Notes: generated from the letters alone by a model not told the origin. A DNA stretch of 63,745 bases from Cellulomonadaceae bacterium (GCA_031256435.1 JAIRQO010000070.1:1-63745); one strand, 5' to 3'. Counted from the first letter of the stretch, positions 37,771 to 47,871 are shown. Translations and numbers: made by a program.

Positions 37771-40700
37771 ATGAGGCTGCAGTTCAAGGTTCAGGAGTAC
37801 CAGACGCAGGCGGTGGACGCGGTTGTCGACTGCTTCGCTGGGCAGCCGTACACCAATCCGCGCTCGATGAACTACCAGATCGATCCTGGGAAGCGGACGG
37901 TGGTTTCGACCGTCGGCGCTGACGCTCCTGGCTCAACCAGCCGGAATGGTGTGCAAGGGACCATTGAGGGGACAGAGCCAATTGCTGCTCCGACGGAAGG
38001 GTTTCGGAACGCCGAGATCGTGGTACCGTCGGCGGATCTGGTTGCCAACATTGCCACGGTGCAGCGTGCGCGGAACCTCACCGCTTCTACGAGCCTTGCG
38101 TCGAGCAAGGCGGCGCCCGTCGGCGTGCCGAACCTTGACGTTGAGATGGAGACCGGGACCGGGAAAACCTACGTCTACATCAAGACGATGATGGAGATGT
38201 ACAAGCGGTACGGGTGGTCGAAGTTCATCGTTGTTGTTCCGTCGATCGCGATCCGCGAGGGCGTGAAGAAGTCGTTCGACATCACCGCCGATCACTTCCA
38301 GGAGGCGTACGGCACCAAGCCGCGCGCGTTCATCTACAACTCCTCGCGCCTGAACGACGTGGAGGGCTTCGCCTCGGACGCTGGAGTGCAGGTAATGATC
38401 ATCAACACCCAGGCGTTCAATAGATCGGCCAGAGCCCGGACCAAACAGTTACAGGGGGAGGTACTGTCGACCCAAGACAGAAAGGGTCTGAAGATATTCC
38501 GGGAGTTGGATTCCTTCCAGTCGAGGCGACCCATCGACATCATCTCCGCCACTCGGCCGATCCTCATCCTGGACGAGCCGCAGAAGATCGGCGACGGGAA
38601 GTCGCTCGAGGCGCTGCAGTTCTTCAGACCGTTGGCGGTGCTGCGCTACTCGGCCACGCACAAAGTGGAGCACAACAAAGTGCACCGCCTCGATGCCGTA
38701 GACGCGTATAACGACCGTCTGGTCAAGAAGATCGAGGTGCGCGGCATCACCGTCAAGGGTCTGGCCGGGTCCACCGCCTACCTGTACGTAGACGGCATCG
38801 AGGTGGGTAAGGGCCTGCCGAAGGCTCGCGTTGAGATTGAGGTGCAAGGCAAGAACGGCATCACGCGCAAGCAGATTCGGGTGGAGAAGGGTTCGCGTCT
38901 GCACGACATGTCGAACGAGATCGAGGCCTACCGGGACCTGTTCGTCTCCGATATTGACGCGATCCGCGACGTGGTGGTCCTCAACAACGGCGAGGAGTTC
39001 CAGGCCGGGTTCCTGGTCAATGACGTCACGGAAGAGACCAAGCGGCGCATCCAGATTCGCGAGGTGATCCGCGCCCACCTGGACAAGGAGCGGGAACTGT
39101 TCGCCCAGGGCATCAAGGTGCTCAGCCTGTTTTTCATCGGCGAGGTGAAGAAGTACCGCGATTACGAACGCGAGGCCACTCACGGTGACACCAAGGGCGA
39201 GTACGCGCGGATGTTCGAGGAGGAGTACGGAGCCGTATTGGCCGACGTTCTCTCGCAGTTGGACCTGGATGGCGCTCACGAGAAGTGGCGGGAACACGTT
39301 GAGGGGATCGGTGTGGAGGCCACGCACGAGGGGTACTTTGCCATCGACAAGAAGGGTCTGCTCGTCAACCCGAAGGTATCCGGCCGCGGCGATGACAAGG
39401 GCGAGGCCACCGACGTTTCTGCTTACGATCTGATCCTCAAGGACAAGGAGCGACTGCTCTCCTTTGAGACACCGCTGCGGTTCATTTTCTCCCACTCCGC
39501 GCTACGCGAGGGCTGGGACAACCCGAACGTGTTCACGCTGGGCATGCTGAAGAAGAGCGACAACACGATCTCGCGGCGGCAGGAGATCGGCCGCGGCCTG
39601 CGGCTTGCGGTCGACTCCGAGGGCGTCCGGCAGGATAACCCTGCCACCGTGCACGACATCAACGAACTGACTGTTGTCACCGACGAGTCCTACACCACCT
39701 TCGTCGAGGGGCTCCAGAAGGAGATCGCTGAAGCCGTTGCAGGGCGCCCGCGTAAGGCCAGCGCGGCCTACTTCACCGGAAAGACGTACGTCACCAACGA
39801 GGGCGAGTCCGTGGTCACCGAGGCGGTGGCGAGCGCGCTATACAAATACCTGGTGAAGAACGACTTTGTGAACGAGGATGACACCGTTGCCGAGAAGTTC
39901 AAAGCGGTCATGGACGCGGGTGGACCGTGGCCTGAACCAACCTCGGACCTGCTCAAGGGCAAGGTTGACCTGCTCATGCCGATTGTCAAGGCGCTCTACA
40001 TGCCCAATATGACGCCGGGCGATGGGCGCAAGCCGAAGGCCGTGCCCCTGAACGAAGCCAACTTCGCCCGCAAAGAGTTCCAGAACCTATGGCGGCGGAT
40101 CAACCACAAAGCCGTGTACCAGGTCCAGTTCGACACTGACGAACTGGTGGCCAAATGCGTGGAGGCCCTGGACGCCAACCTCCGTGTAGTCAAGTTGACC
40201 TACACCGTAGAAACCGGTGAGCAGACGGCTGATATGGACGCCGAGGCCCTACGCGCCGGTGAGAGTTTCACTAAGTCCACCACGGCCACCACGGCGATGG
40301 ACTCGGCCCGCTCCCAGGTGTTGTATGACCTGCTCGGTGAGATCGCGGCGGCCACCAAACTCACCCGGCGCACGGCGTCAAAGATCATGCAGGGCATTCG
40401 ACGTACGACGTTCGCGATGTTCAAGGCCAACCCGGAGCAGTTCATCGCAGACTCGGCGCGGTTGATCAACGAGCAGAAGGCCACGGTGATCGTCGAGCAT
40501 CTGACCTACTCGCGACTGGACGAGCGGTTCGATTCGTCGATCTTCACCGCCAACCAGTCCAAGCAGGATTTCGCCAACGCCGGCGCCAAACTGAAGAAGC
40601 ACATCTACGACTACGTGGTCACCGACTCCAAGGTCGAACGCGACTTCGTCACCGCGCTGGACACCGGCGCTGAGGTGGCCGTTTACGCCAAACTGCCACG

Positions 40701-40971
40701 CGGCTTCTTCATCCCCACCCCCGTTGGCAACTACAACCCAGACTGGGCCATCGCCTTCAACGAGGGCTCGGTGCGGCACGTGTACTTCGTGGCGGAGACC
40801 AAGGGTTCGCTGTCGTCGCTGGAGTTGCGCGGTGTTGAGCAGACCAAGATCAGCTGCGCCAAGAAGTTCTTCAAGCGCCTCGCCGAAATGGACGACAACG
40901 ACGTGGTCTACGACGTTGTCGACACCTACAACCGCCTGATGGACGTAGTAGGCGTCAACGCTGCGGCTTAG
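37771..40971 (+). CDS. res: Type III restriction enzyme subunit (helicase-nuclease)
   Basis: 1066 residues. Walker A METGTGKTYVYIKT near 126, Walker B LILDEPQKIGD near 265, SHSALREGWDNPNVF near 573 and RRQEIGRGLR near 600 form the SF2 motor. The C-terminal nuclease has PDW near 990 and ETK near 1009, the PD-ExK pattern. With Mod it cleaves DNA after ATP-driven movement between head-to-head sites. It starts one base after mod, so an OFF mod should lower res translation too. An R1 element gives residues 44-56 (VSTVGADAPGST), an addition before the motor domain. No inactivating change seen. Confidence 0.93.
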   Translation: MRLQFKVQEYQTQAVDAVVDCFAGQPYTNPRSMNYQIDPGKRTVVSTVGADAPGSTSRNGVQGTIEGTEPIAAPTEGFRNAEIVVPSADLVANIATVQRARNLTASTSLASSKAAPVGVPNLDVEMETGTGKTYVYIKTMMEMYKRYGWSKFIVVVPSIAIREGVKKSFDITADHFQEAYGTKPRAFIYNSSRLNDVEGFASDAGVQVMIINTQAFNRSARARTKQLQGEVLSTQDRKGLKIFRELDSFQSRRPIDIISATRPILILDEPQKIGDGKSLEALQFFRPLAVLRYSATHKVEHNKVHRLDAVDAYNDRLVKKIEVRGITVKGLAGSTAYLYVDGIEVGKGLPKARVEIEVQGKNGITRKQIRVEKGSRLHDMSNEIEAYRDLFVSDIDAIRDVVVLNNGEEFQAGFLVNDVTEETKRRIQIREVIRAHLDKERELFAQGIKVLSLFFIGEVKKYRDYEREATHGDTKGEYARMFEEEYGAVLADVLSQLDLDGAHEKWREHVEGIGVEATHEGYFAIDKKGLLVNPKVSGRGDDKGEATDVSAYDLILKDKERLLSFETPLRFIFSHSALREGWDNPNVFTLGMLKKSDNTISRRQEIGRGLRLAVDSEGVRQDNPATVHDINELTVVTDESYTTFVEGLQKEIAEAVAGRPRKASAAYFTGKTYVTNEGESVVTEAVASALYKYLVKNDFVNEDDTVAEKFKAVMDAGGPWPEPTSDLLKGKVDLLMPIVKALYMPNMTPGDGRKPKAVPLNEANFARKEFQNLWRRINHKAVYQVQFDTDELVAKCVEALDANLRVVKLTYTVETGEQTADMDAEALRAGESFTKSTTATTAMDSARSQVLYDLLGEIAAATKLTRRTASKIMQGIRRTTFAMFKANPEQFIADSARLINEQKATVIVEHLTYSRLDERFDSSIFTANQSKQDFANAGAKLKKHIYDYVVTDSKVERDFVTALDTGAEVAVYAKLPRGFFIPTPVGNYNPDWAIAFNEGSVRHVYFVAETKGSLSSLELRGVEQTKISCAKKFFKRLAEMDDNDVVYDVVDTYNRLMDVVGVNAAA
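37902..37938 (-). repeat. R1 repeat inside res
   Basis: GGTTTCGACC at the left and GGCTCAACC at the right, reverse orientation, with GGCGC/GACGC centre weakly paired. Read in frame as VSTVGADAPGST. Confidence 0.65.
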
Positions 40972-40996
40972 CGCCGAACGAGGGCACGGTGGGGGG

Positions 40997-41022
40997 GATT
41001 CTGCAACTGCGTGCAGAATGAT
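40997..41022. repeat. R2 palindrome after res
   Basis: GATTCTGCAACTGC on the left and GTGCAGAATGAT on the right; a hairpin 25 bases after the res stop that could act as a terminator. Confidence 0.55.
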
Positions 41023-41057
41023 AACGGCGCACGGGTTGATTCTGGAGGGGGCACCAC

Positions 41058-41149
41058 GTCGAAGTTGTGGAGTTGAGCCTGTCGAAGTTGGGGAGTTAAG
41101 ACCGACGAAGTTGGGGAGTTGGGAGCGTCGAAGTTGGGGAGTTAGGGTA
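41058..41149. repeat. Four-unit 23-base tandem repeat
   Basis: Units start GTCGAAGTTGGGGAGTT, at 41058, 41081, 41104 and 41127. The first holds GTTGAGCCTGTCGAAG, a decayed R1 core, so the array probably grew from an R1 element. It ends 22 bases before the ATPase start codon. Confidence 0.7.
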
Positions 41150-41171
41150 AATGGGCTGGTAGGATGATGGT

Positions 41172-42452
41172 ATGACTTACCTACCTCGTGCGGCGGACAA
41201 ACGATTAGCCGAACTCCTCCTTGGCTCAAGGGCTATCTCCATTGAGGGCCCACGTGGGTGCGGAAAGACCAGGACGGCTCTGCAGATTGCGCAGACAGTG
41301 GTGGAGATGGATGACCCCGGTGCCCGGGCCGCCCTGCAAGCGGATCGACGAGGGATTCTTGCATCGATGCAGGCACCCGTGCTTGTTGATGAGTGGCAAC
41401 TTGATCCGCCTGTATGGGATGCTGTCCGCCGACTCGTTGACACCGAAGGAGTTCCGGGGAGATTTGTCCTGACGGGAAGTGCCGACCCCGGTGAATCCAG
41501 CCTCCACTCAGGTGCTGGGCGCTTTGCTCGCCTGAGGATGCGGCCAATGGCCTTGTGTGAGCGTGGACTCACCGAACCGACCGTCAGCATGGCTGACCTC
41601 TGGGCTGGTGATGCGAAACTCTCAGGGTCGAGTCCTGTGGCATTGGCTGACTATGTGGAGCAGATAGTGGGTTCGGGTTTGCCCGGGGTTTTGCGTGAAC
41701 CCATAGGTCAGCGGCAATCTGCGGTGAGAGACTACGTTGACTACTTAATGAGCCATGAGATTGGTGTCCACGGCGGACACATGAGGCGACCTCAGTCGCT
41801 CCGGGCGTGGTTGAGAGCATACGCTGCCGCCACCGGGTCAACCGCGTCACAGGAAGCCATTTCCCTTGCCGTTGACCGTGATTCCATGCCCTCCCGCAAA
41901 ACGATCACGGAGTTCCGCGACACCCTAGAAAGGTTGTGGCTACTAGATCCGGTCCCTGCATGGCAACTAGGGGTTCCGCGTCTCAATCAACTGGGCAGCG
42001 CGCCGAAGCACCATCTTGCCGATCCAGCACTGGCCGCAACGCTCCTCGGTGCTAATGCCACTAATCTGCTGCGTGCCAGCGGACCTGGCGATGCGGAACC
42101 GGGCCTGCGAAACTTGCACCATGGCCCGCTGCTGGGTGCCCTGTTCGAATCACTGGTGACCTTGTCTGTCCGTACCCTGGCCGATACCCTTGGGCTAGAG
42201 GTTTCGCACCTGAGAACGCACCGCGGACAGCGGGAAATTGACCTGGTGATTCACTCAGCGGATGGACGTGCCATCGCCTGCGAGGTGAAACTCTCCCCGG
42301 ACGTGGATGACCATGATGTCAGGCACCTCCACTGGTTGCGTAACGAAATGGGAGACCTGTTGATTGACCGGATTGTTGTCACCACCGGCACGTACGCCTA
42401 CCGGCGGCCAGACGGGGTGGCGGTGATTCCGCTGGCGCTGCTGGGGCCTTAG
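41172..42452 (+). CDS. AAA ATPase with DUF4143-type C-terminus
   Basis: 426 residues. P-loop EGPRGCGKTRTAL near residue 25, Walker B-like VLVDEWQLDPPVWD near 72, and RFVLTGSADP near 97 are those of the AAA_14 family. The C-terminal part holds ESLVTLSVRTLAD and a PD-ExK-like segment (REIDLVIHSADGRAIACEVKLS). These proteins are common in mobile or defence regions but their function is unknown. Its TAG overlaps the TAA of the convergent permease by three bases. Confidence 0.83.
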   Translation: MTYLPRAADKRLAELLLGSRAISIEGPRGCGKTRTALQIAQTVVEMDDPGARAALQADRRGILASMQAPVLVDEWQLDPPVWDAVRRLVDTEGVPGRFVLTGSADPGESSLHSGAGRFARLRMRPMALCERGLTEPTVSMADLWAGDAKLSGSSPVALADYVEQIVGSGLPGVLREPIGQRQSAVRDYVDYLMSHEIGVHGGHMRRPQSLRAWLRAYAAATGSTASQEAISLAVDRDSMPSRKTITEFRDTLERLWLLDPVPAWQLGVPRLNQLGSAPKHHLADPALAATLLGANATNLLRASGPGDAEPGLRNLHHGPLLGALFESLVTLSVRTLADTLGLEVSHLRTHRGQREIDLVIHSADGRAIACEVKLSPDVDDHDVRHLHWLRNEMGDLLIDRIVVTTGTYAYRRPDGVAVIPLALLGP

Positions 42453-44035
42453 TTTGCGCTCGGTTCAGGCAACGCTCCGTCGTCGGGAGATGTGGTCGAT
42501 GAAGGCGTGATTGCTCGCTCGCCACCTTGCCTGTCAGAACCACCGCGCAGGAGCCATCCAACCCCGGTGATGACGGCGAACACCAGGAGGAACCAGGCGG
42601 TGGCCCAGCGCTCGTTGTACACCACGGTGAACATCAGGAAGAGTACGCCGAGGATCGCAAAAGCGGGCGCTACGTACCGGTTGAACGTCCCGAGCGTCCG
42701 TTCCTTGACCATCACGCCGATGAACACGGGGATGAATAGTGCGGCAAAGGCTACGGGAATCAGATTGGTCACGTTGAAGGTGAAGCCCGGGAAGTTGGGG
42801 TTGAGGTCCAGGGCGTTGACCACCATCCAGGCGGCTACAAAAAGCATGGAGAGGGTGGTGGCGTTGTGGGGCACGTTGGTGCGCTCGTCCACCTCGGACA
42901 GCACGTCCGGCCGAGGCCCAGTCCCGCGCACGGCCACCGCATACAAACTCCTCTGCGTGGCCACGGTCAACCCGTTCAACGTCCCAATGCAGGAAATTAC
43001 AATGAACACAAAAAGCACCGTCCCGGCCACCGGACTGAAGAGCGTGGTGAAGGCATCCCGCGTTCCGCCCGGCGCCACAATCACGTCCACCGGGGCCGCG
43101 CTGAACACACCCACAAAGTACAGCGCATAAATGGCCATGATGATGACCATCCCCAGGCATAGCGCAATGGGCAGATTCCGCTTGGAGTTGCGGATCTCCG
43201 AGTTCAGGTTGGTTACGCAATCCCATCCCACGTAAGCAAATACCGTGGCCGTCAGGGCGTAGAAGAAAGCCGACGACGAAGCATCGCCGCCCACTATTCG
43301 GTTCCCCAACCCGGTTGTTTCCGGATGCGCAATAAATTGTAGGTTGTCCAGCGTGACCCCGTTGACCAGACCAACAATCAGCCCCACCACGCCCATCAGA
43401 ATCAGCGGCACCACTTTGATGAACGTGCCGGACACCTGGAGCTTCTCGGACAGCCGGGGGCTCAGTCCGTTGAGGGTGAAAATCATCACCAGGTAGAACA
43501 ACGCCAGCGCATAAGTTTCCGCACTGTAGGTGGAGTCCACCCCAAAGCGGGTGTCCCAATCGAGCAACTCCACGGTGAACCGTGCGGTGACCCAGGCCAG
43601 GATCCCCGTCATGGACGGGTAGAAAATGGTGGCCATAAACCAGCCAAACACGTAGCCGTACCCTTGGCCCACCATGGCCTCGGAGTAATCCACCAACCCG
43701 CCTACGCGTTCGTGACGGGCGGCCAACACGGAGATGACATACGCGCTTGCCAGGGTGATGAGCCCGCCGATGACCCACGCCGCAACGCCAATCCACATGC
43801 GGCCACCCGCAATGGTGATGATCTGCTCGTTGCGAAAGAAGATCCCCGAACCGATGACGGTCCCCACCACCATGCACATGGCCATGAGCAGGCCGTACTT
43901 GCGCTGGAGTTTGTTCTCTACCGGTCCTGTCGGCGCCGGCGAGCCCGCGCCAGTTCCGGTGACCCCAACCGCACCAGCACCCGCCTTCGTCGTCGCACCG
44001 TGCGGAGCAGCGCCCTGAGCAGCAGCAGTGGTCAT
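42449..44035 (-). CDS. APC-family amino acid permease
   Basis: 528 residues from ATG 44035, with AGGAGG five bases upstream on its strand. About 12 membrane segments; MVVGTVIGSGIFFRNE is the typical first-segment motif of the APC superfamily (GSGIF). The N-terminal 45 residues and the C-terminus are hydrophilic. Probably an amino acid:cation symporter or exchanger; the substrate cannot be read. It follows the pyrophosphatase gene by 25 bases on the same strand, and both could share a transcript. Confidence 0.88.
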   Translation of the reverse strand: MTTAAAQGAAPHGATTKAGAGAVGVTGTGAGSPAPTGPVENKLQRKYGLLMAMCMVVGTVIGSGIFFRNEQIITIAGGRMWIGVAAWVIGGLITLASAYVISVLAARHERVGGLVDYSEAMVGQGYGYVFGWFMATIFYPSMTGILAWVTARFTVELLDWDTRFGVDSTYSAETYALALFYLVMIFTLNGLSPRLSEKLQVSGTFIKVVPLILMGVVGLIVGLVNGVTLDNLQFIAHPETTGLGNRIVGGDASSSAFFYALTATVFAYVGWDCVTNLNSEIRNSKRNLPIALCLGMVIIMAIYALYFVGVFSAAPVDVIVAPGGTRDAFTTLFSPVAGTVLFVFIVISCIGTLNGLTVATQRSLYAVAVRGTGPRPDVLSEVDERTNVPHNATTLSMLFVAAWMVVNALDLNPNFPGFTFNVTNLIPVAFAALFIPVFIGVMVKERTLGTFNRYVAPAFAILGVLFLMFTVVYNERWATAWFLLVFAVITGVGWLLRGGSDRQGGERAITPSSTTSPDDGALPEPSAN

Positions 44036-44060
44036 CGCACCTCCTGGGATCACGCGCGCA

Positions 44061-46304
44061 TCACAGCACGCTGAACGCCGTGGCCAGCCCCACAAAGACC
44101 AACGCCACGGAGGCGGACAGGGTGATGAGGATGTTGAAGGAGGGTCCGGCGGTGTCCTTGAAGGGGTCTCCCACGGTGTCGCCAATGACGGCGGCCTTGT
44201 GCTCCTCCGTGCCCTTGCCCAGTACCGTGCCGTCCTCAGCGATCAACTGACCGGCCTCCACATACTTCTTGGCGTTGTCCCACGCACCACCAGAGGTCAT
44301 CATGAACAGCGCCAGCGCGAAGCCCGCGCAAATGATTCCCGTCAAGAGCCCCACCACGCCCGCAGGGCCGAGCAGGAATCCCGTGCCCACGGGGACCAGG
44401 AAGGCCAGCAACGCGGGGGAGAGCATGTATTTCAGCGCGGAACTGGTACACAGGTCCACGCAGCGCGCGTAGTCGGGTTCGGCGGTGCCTTCCATCAATC
44501 CAGTAATCTCGCGGAATTGTCTGCGGACCTCAATCACTACCGACGCCGCGGCGCGGTGCACCGCGGCGATGGTCAGTGCCCCAAAGTAGAACGCGGTGGC
44601 TGTGCCCAGCAGCACGCCCATGAGCACCGGCGGGTTGGTCACGGCAAGGTCCAGGGTGTCACCCAAGTGGTCCTGCGCCAGGATCATGTAGGACACCAAC
44701 AGGGCCAACGCGGAAAACGCCGTGGCGCCAATGGAGAAGCCCTTGCCTGTGGCTGCGGTGGTGTTCCCCAGGGAGTCCAGCGCATCGGTGCGTTCGCGGA
44801 CTTCCGGGTCCAGGTGTGCCATCTGGGCCAGGCCGCCGGCGTTGTCAGCCACCGGGCCAAAGGCGTCCGTGGCCAGTTGGACGCCCAGTGTGGAGAGCAT
44901 TCCCACGGCGGCAATGCCCACGCCGTAGAGTCCGGCAAAGAAGTCCGTGCCACCGCCGGAGAAGTAGAAGGCTCCCAATCCGGCAATCACAATGGTGACA
45001 ATCGGGCCCACCACGGAGCGCAGGCCCAGGGACAGCCCGCCGATCATCACTGTGGCGGTTCCCGTCCGCGTGGTGTGTGCCAGGTCCCGGGTAGGCCGGT
45101 AAATCTCGGAGGTGGAACGCTCGGTGAAGTATCCCAGCAGGATGCCGGTGAGGATGCCCAGCACAATAGCTGCGTAGATGCCCCAGGCGTGATCGGCCAT
45201 CTCGATGGTCACGCCAGGCACCAGCATCTCAGCGCTGGCTCCGGGGTCCGCCATGCCGGTCACCCACAACGTAATCGGCAGGGCAAACACGGTAATCAGA
45301 CCGGCAGACACAAAAGTGCCCAGGTGCAACGAGTGCAGCAGGGTCCGCTGATCCGCCCGCTCTTTAGTGCGCACAAAGAACGTCCCCACCATGGAGGCAA
45401 TGATGCCTGCGGCAAAAATCAAGATGGGCAGCAGCATGGAACGGTACCCGTAGCCCACGCCCACACCCAGGGCAAAGGTGGCAATCAGCGCGTGCGCATA
45501 GGCCTCGTACAGGTCCGCGCCCATTCCGGCCACGTCCCCCACGTTGTCACCCACGTTGTCAGCAATGACGGCGGGGTTGCGGGGGTCATCCTCCGGGATG
45601 TTGCTTTCCACTTTGCCTACCAGGTCAGCGCCTACATCGGCCGCCTTGGTGAAAATGCCACCACCCACGCGGGCAAACAGGGCCATGGAGGCCACACCCA
45701 GCCCAAATTTCACCATGGATTCACCGATGGTTTGAGCATCCTGAGCAAACACAAACCGCAGCAGGAGGAACCACATGGTTACGTCCAGCAAGCCCAAGCC
45801 AGCCACGGTGAAGCCCATCACCGTGCCCGACGAGAAGGACACGCGCAACGCCTTGTCCAGGCCGTCCTGCGCTGCCACAGCGGTGCGCGCGTTGGCGGCG
45901 GTGGCCACCTTCATGCCAATGAACCCGGACAAGCCCGTGAAGAACCCGCCGGTCACAAAGGCAAAGGGGGAGAACTTGTTCACCAGCGCCAGGTCCGAGC
46001 CGAAGAGGCCGGGGAGGAACGCCAGCGCGCACAGCACCACAAACACCACAATGAAGAACTTGATCACTGCGGAGTACTGCCGCTTCAGATACGTATCGGC
46101 ACCCAGGCGGATTGCCGAGGCAATCTTGGCTACCGTGCCGCCGCCATCGCTGAAGGCCAGCACTCTACGAAACTGCACAAATGCAAACCCCAGGCCGGCA
46201 AACGCGCCCACCAAGCCCAGGGTGAAAAGATGTTCGATGCCCACGGCATACTCCCATGTCAAGCCAGTGAAAAAGCCGCCTACAGTGGCGACCGGGTAGA
46301 GCAT
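44061..46304 (-). CDS. hppA: Membrane-bound pyrophosphatase, potassium-dependent type
   Basis: About 747 residues with some 16 membrane segments. Pyrophosphate site: DVGADLVGKVESNIPEDDP and NVGDNVGDVAGMGADLYE; C-terminal GGAWDNAKKYVEAG and GDTVGDPFKDTAGPSFN. The sequence GNTTAATGKGFSIG has Ala where potassium-independent enzymes have Lys, so potassium dependence is predicted. It pumps H+ or Na+ across the membrane using pyrophosphate; which ion is not clear. The ATG 46304 directly touches GAGGAGG, too close for normal use, so the true start may differ. Confidence 0.93.
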   Translation of the reverse strand: MLYPVATVGGFFTGLTWEYAVGIEHLFTLGLVGAFAGLGFAFVQFRRVLAFSDGGGTVAKIASAIRLGADTYLKRQYSAVIKFFIVVFVVLCALAFLPGLFGSDLALVNKFSPFAFVTGGFFTGLSGFIGMKVATAANARTAVAAQDGLDKALRVSFSSGTVMGFTVAGLGLLDVTMWFLLLRFVFAQDAQTIGESMVKFGLGVASMALFARVGGGIFTKAADVGADLVGKVESNIPEDDPRNPAVIADNVGDNVGDVAGMGADLYEAYAHALIATFALGVGVGYGYRSMLLPILIFAAGIIASMVGTFFVRTKERADQRTLLHSLHLGTFVSAGLITVFALPITLWVTGMADPGASAEMLVPGVTIEMADHAWGIYAAIVLGILTGILLGYFTERSTSEIYRPTRDLAHTTRTGTATVMIGGLSLGLRSVVGPIVTIVIAGLGAFYFSGGGTDFFAGLYGVGIAAVGMLSTLGVQLATDAFGPVADNAGGLAQMAHLDPEVRERTDALDSLGNTTAATGKGFSIGATAFSALALLVSYMILAQDHLGDTLDLAVTNPPVLMGVLLGTATAFYFGALTIAAVHRAAASVVIEVRRQFREITGLMEGTAEPDYARCVDLCTSSALKYMLSPALLAFLVPVGTGFLLGPAGVVGLLTGIICAGFALALFMMTSGGAWDNAKKYVEAGQLIAEDGTVLGKGTEEHKAAVIGDTVGDPFKDTAGPSFNILITLSASVALVFVGLATAFSVL

Positions 46305-46498
46305 CCTCCTCTCAACCGGCTCAAATGGCGGGCGTGCTCGGTTAGCGCGGCGGCGTGACGTCAAATAGCCGCGAAAGTACCTGTCAGGTGTGGTGTCTAC
46401 GTGCCAGCACGTACGGCGAGTCAGACGCGAGAACGCCACGCCGTGGGTGCTGCCGTGCCTGTGCCAGCCGTGCGTTCACGCCAGTGCTGAAGCCCCGC

Positions 46499-47491
46499 TT
46501 ACTGGGCGTCCAAGATGTCCACCACAAAGATCAGCGTGGAGCCGCCAGGAATGGAGCCGGACTCTTGATCCCCGTAGGCCAGGTCCGGCGGGATGACCAG
46601 CAGAACCTGGGAGCCCACCGTTTGCCCGGTGAGCCCTTGCGTCCAGCCCTGGATCACGCCGGTCAGCGGGAAACTGATGGGGTTGCCGGATTCCCAGGAG
46701 GAATCAAACACGGTCCCGTCCAGCAACCATCCGGTGTAGTTCACGGTGACGGACTGGTCTGCCGAAACCTCAGCCCCGGCACCCTTGATGAGTGTTTGTA
46801 CTACCAGATCATCGCCGGGCTCGTAACCGGAGGGAATGTCAATGGACGGAGCACCGTTGTCCGCCAGGGTGACCGTGGGCAGACCTGCCTCCGGAGTCAC
46901 GGCTTCGCCTTCGGCGCGGGACGGGAGGGTTCGGGCGTTGACCACCTCAAAGATGGTCACCACGGTGACCGTGTCATCCGCAGTTCCCGTCCCCGTGACG
47001 TCCCCGGTGGTGGGGTTGGCCACCAGAACCCGGGCTCCCACGTTGGCACCTGCTAGCGGGTTGCTCAGTGTGTCATAGCCATCCGCGCCCATCACAAAGT
47101 CCTGTGTGGACCCTGAATCCCACGTGGAGTACACCGTGGAGCCGTCCGTTCCCATGACGCTCGCCGCGTTGAAGGTCACGGATTGGCCGTCCTCAATGGG
47201 GGCGCCCGTGCCTTGGTCCACCACCAACGTGGTCACGGCAGTGACCGTCAACGGCTGATCAAACGTCAACGTGGGTGCCGAGCCAGCATCGCCCGTGACT
47301 GTCACGCCTTTGAGCACGGCAATATCTGCGTCCGTGCCATGGGCGGTGGCATCGCCGCCACCGCTACGCCCGCCGCCATCGCGGCCGCCAGCATCGTCGT
47401 CGGAAGAACACCCGGACAGGGCCAGGGAAATAAGCAGCACACCACCGGCTACAACGGCGAGCGGGCTATGGGAACGAATGCGGCGAATCAC
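46499..47491 (-). CDS. FKBP-type peptidyl-prolyl isomerase lipoprotein
   Basis: 330 residues. Lipoprotein signal with lipobox LSGC (Cys28), then a Gly/Asp/Ser-rich linker to about residue 55. The C-terminal FKBP domain is residues 240-330 (VTVNYTGWLLDGTVFDSSWE, then PPDLAYGDQ). The middle part (residues 60-190) looks like a second, degenerate FKBP-like domain. Probable extracytoplasmic folding factor anchored in the membrane. Confidence 0.88.
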   Translation of the reverse strand: MIRRIRSHSPLAVVAGGVLLISLALSGCSSDDDAGGRDGGGRSGGGDATAHGTDADIAVLKGVTVTGDAGSAPTLTFDQPLTVTAVTTLVVDQGTGAPIEDGQSVTFNAASVMGTDGSTVYSTWDSGSTQDFVMGADGYDTLSNPLAGANVGARVLVANPTTGDVTGTGTADDTVTVVTIFEVVNARTLPSRAEGEAVTPEAGLPTVTLADNGAPSIDIPSGYEPGDDLVVQTLIKGAGAEVSADQSVTVNYTGWLLDGTVFDSSWESGNPISFPLTGVIQGWTQGLTGQTVGSQVLLVIPPDLAYGDQESGSIPGGSTLIFVVDILDAQ

Positions 47492-47574
47492 GGTGGAGCA
47501 CCCTTTCTAACGAGATACGGGCTCACCGTAGCGCCGCCAGAGCCGAATTCCGGGAAAGCCACCACAATAGAGGT

Positions 47575-47871
47575 ATGCCGAAGTCGCGTGGAGCGTCGCG
47601 CCGTCCCTATGGCACCCATGTGCCCCTGGATGTGGATCGTGCGCGCGGCGGTTCGCGGCTGGTGGAGAACCGCTCGGGCGAGTGGGTGGTGCGCAACACC
47701 TCATCCTCGGAAAAGACCTTCACCTGTCCCGGCTGTGGCCAGACGATTCCGCAGGGCGTGGCGCACGTGGTGTCCTGGCAGCGCGACGGCTGGGGCGGCG
47801 AGTCTGCGGGTTTGGAACGGCGGCGTCACTGGCACACCAGTTGTTGGCAACGCGAACAGAGGCGGCAATGA
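47575..47871 (+). CDS. Small zinc-finger-like protein
   Basis: 98 residues. FTCPGCGQTIPQGVAHVV and HWHTSCW give a CxxC...H..HxxC arrangement likely to bind zinc. Similar short proteins are conserved in actinobacteria and have no known function. Its stop overlaps the next gene by four bases (ATGA), so it is translated with the hydrolase. Confidence 0.8.
   Translation: MPKSRGASRRPYGTHVPLDVDRARGGSRLVENRSGEWVVRNTSSSEKTFTCPGCGQTIPQGVAHVVSWQRDGWGGESAGLERRRHWHTSCWQREQRRQ

Noticed and set aside
41058-41149. CRISPR array
   Set aside because: The four 23-base units are adjacent, with no spacers, and no cas genes are near.
44028-46358. Long plus-strand open frame of 776 codons
   Set aside because: It is antisense to the permease start and the whole pyrophosphatase gene, His/Gln/Gly rich with no family character; a by-product of high GC.
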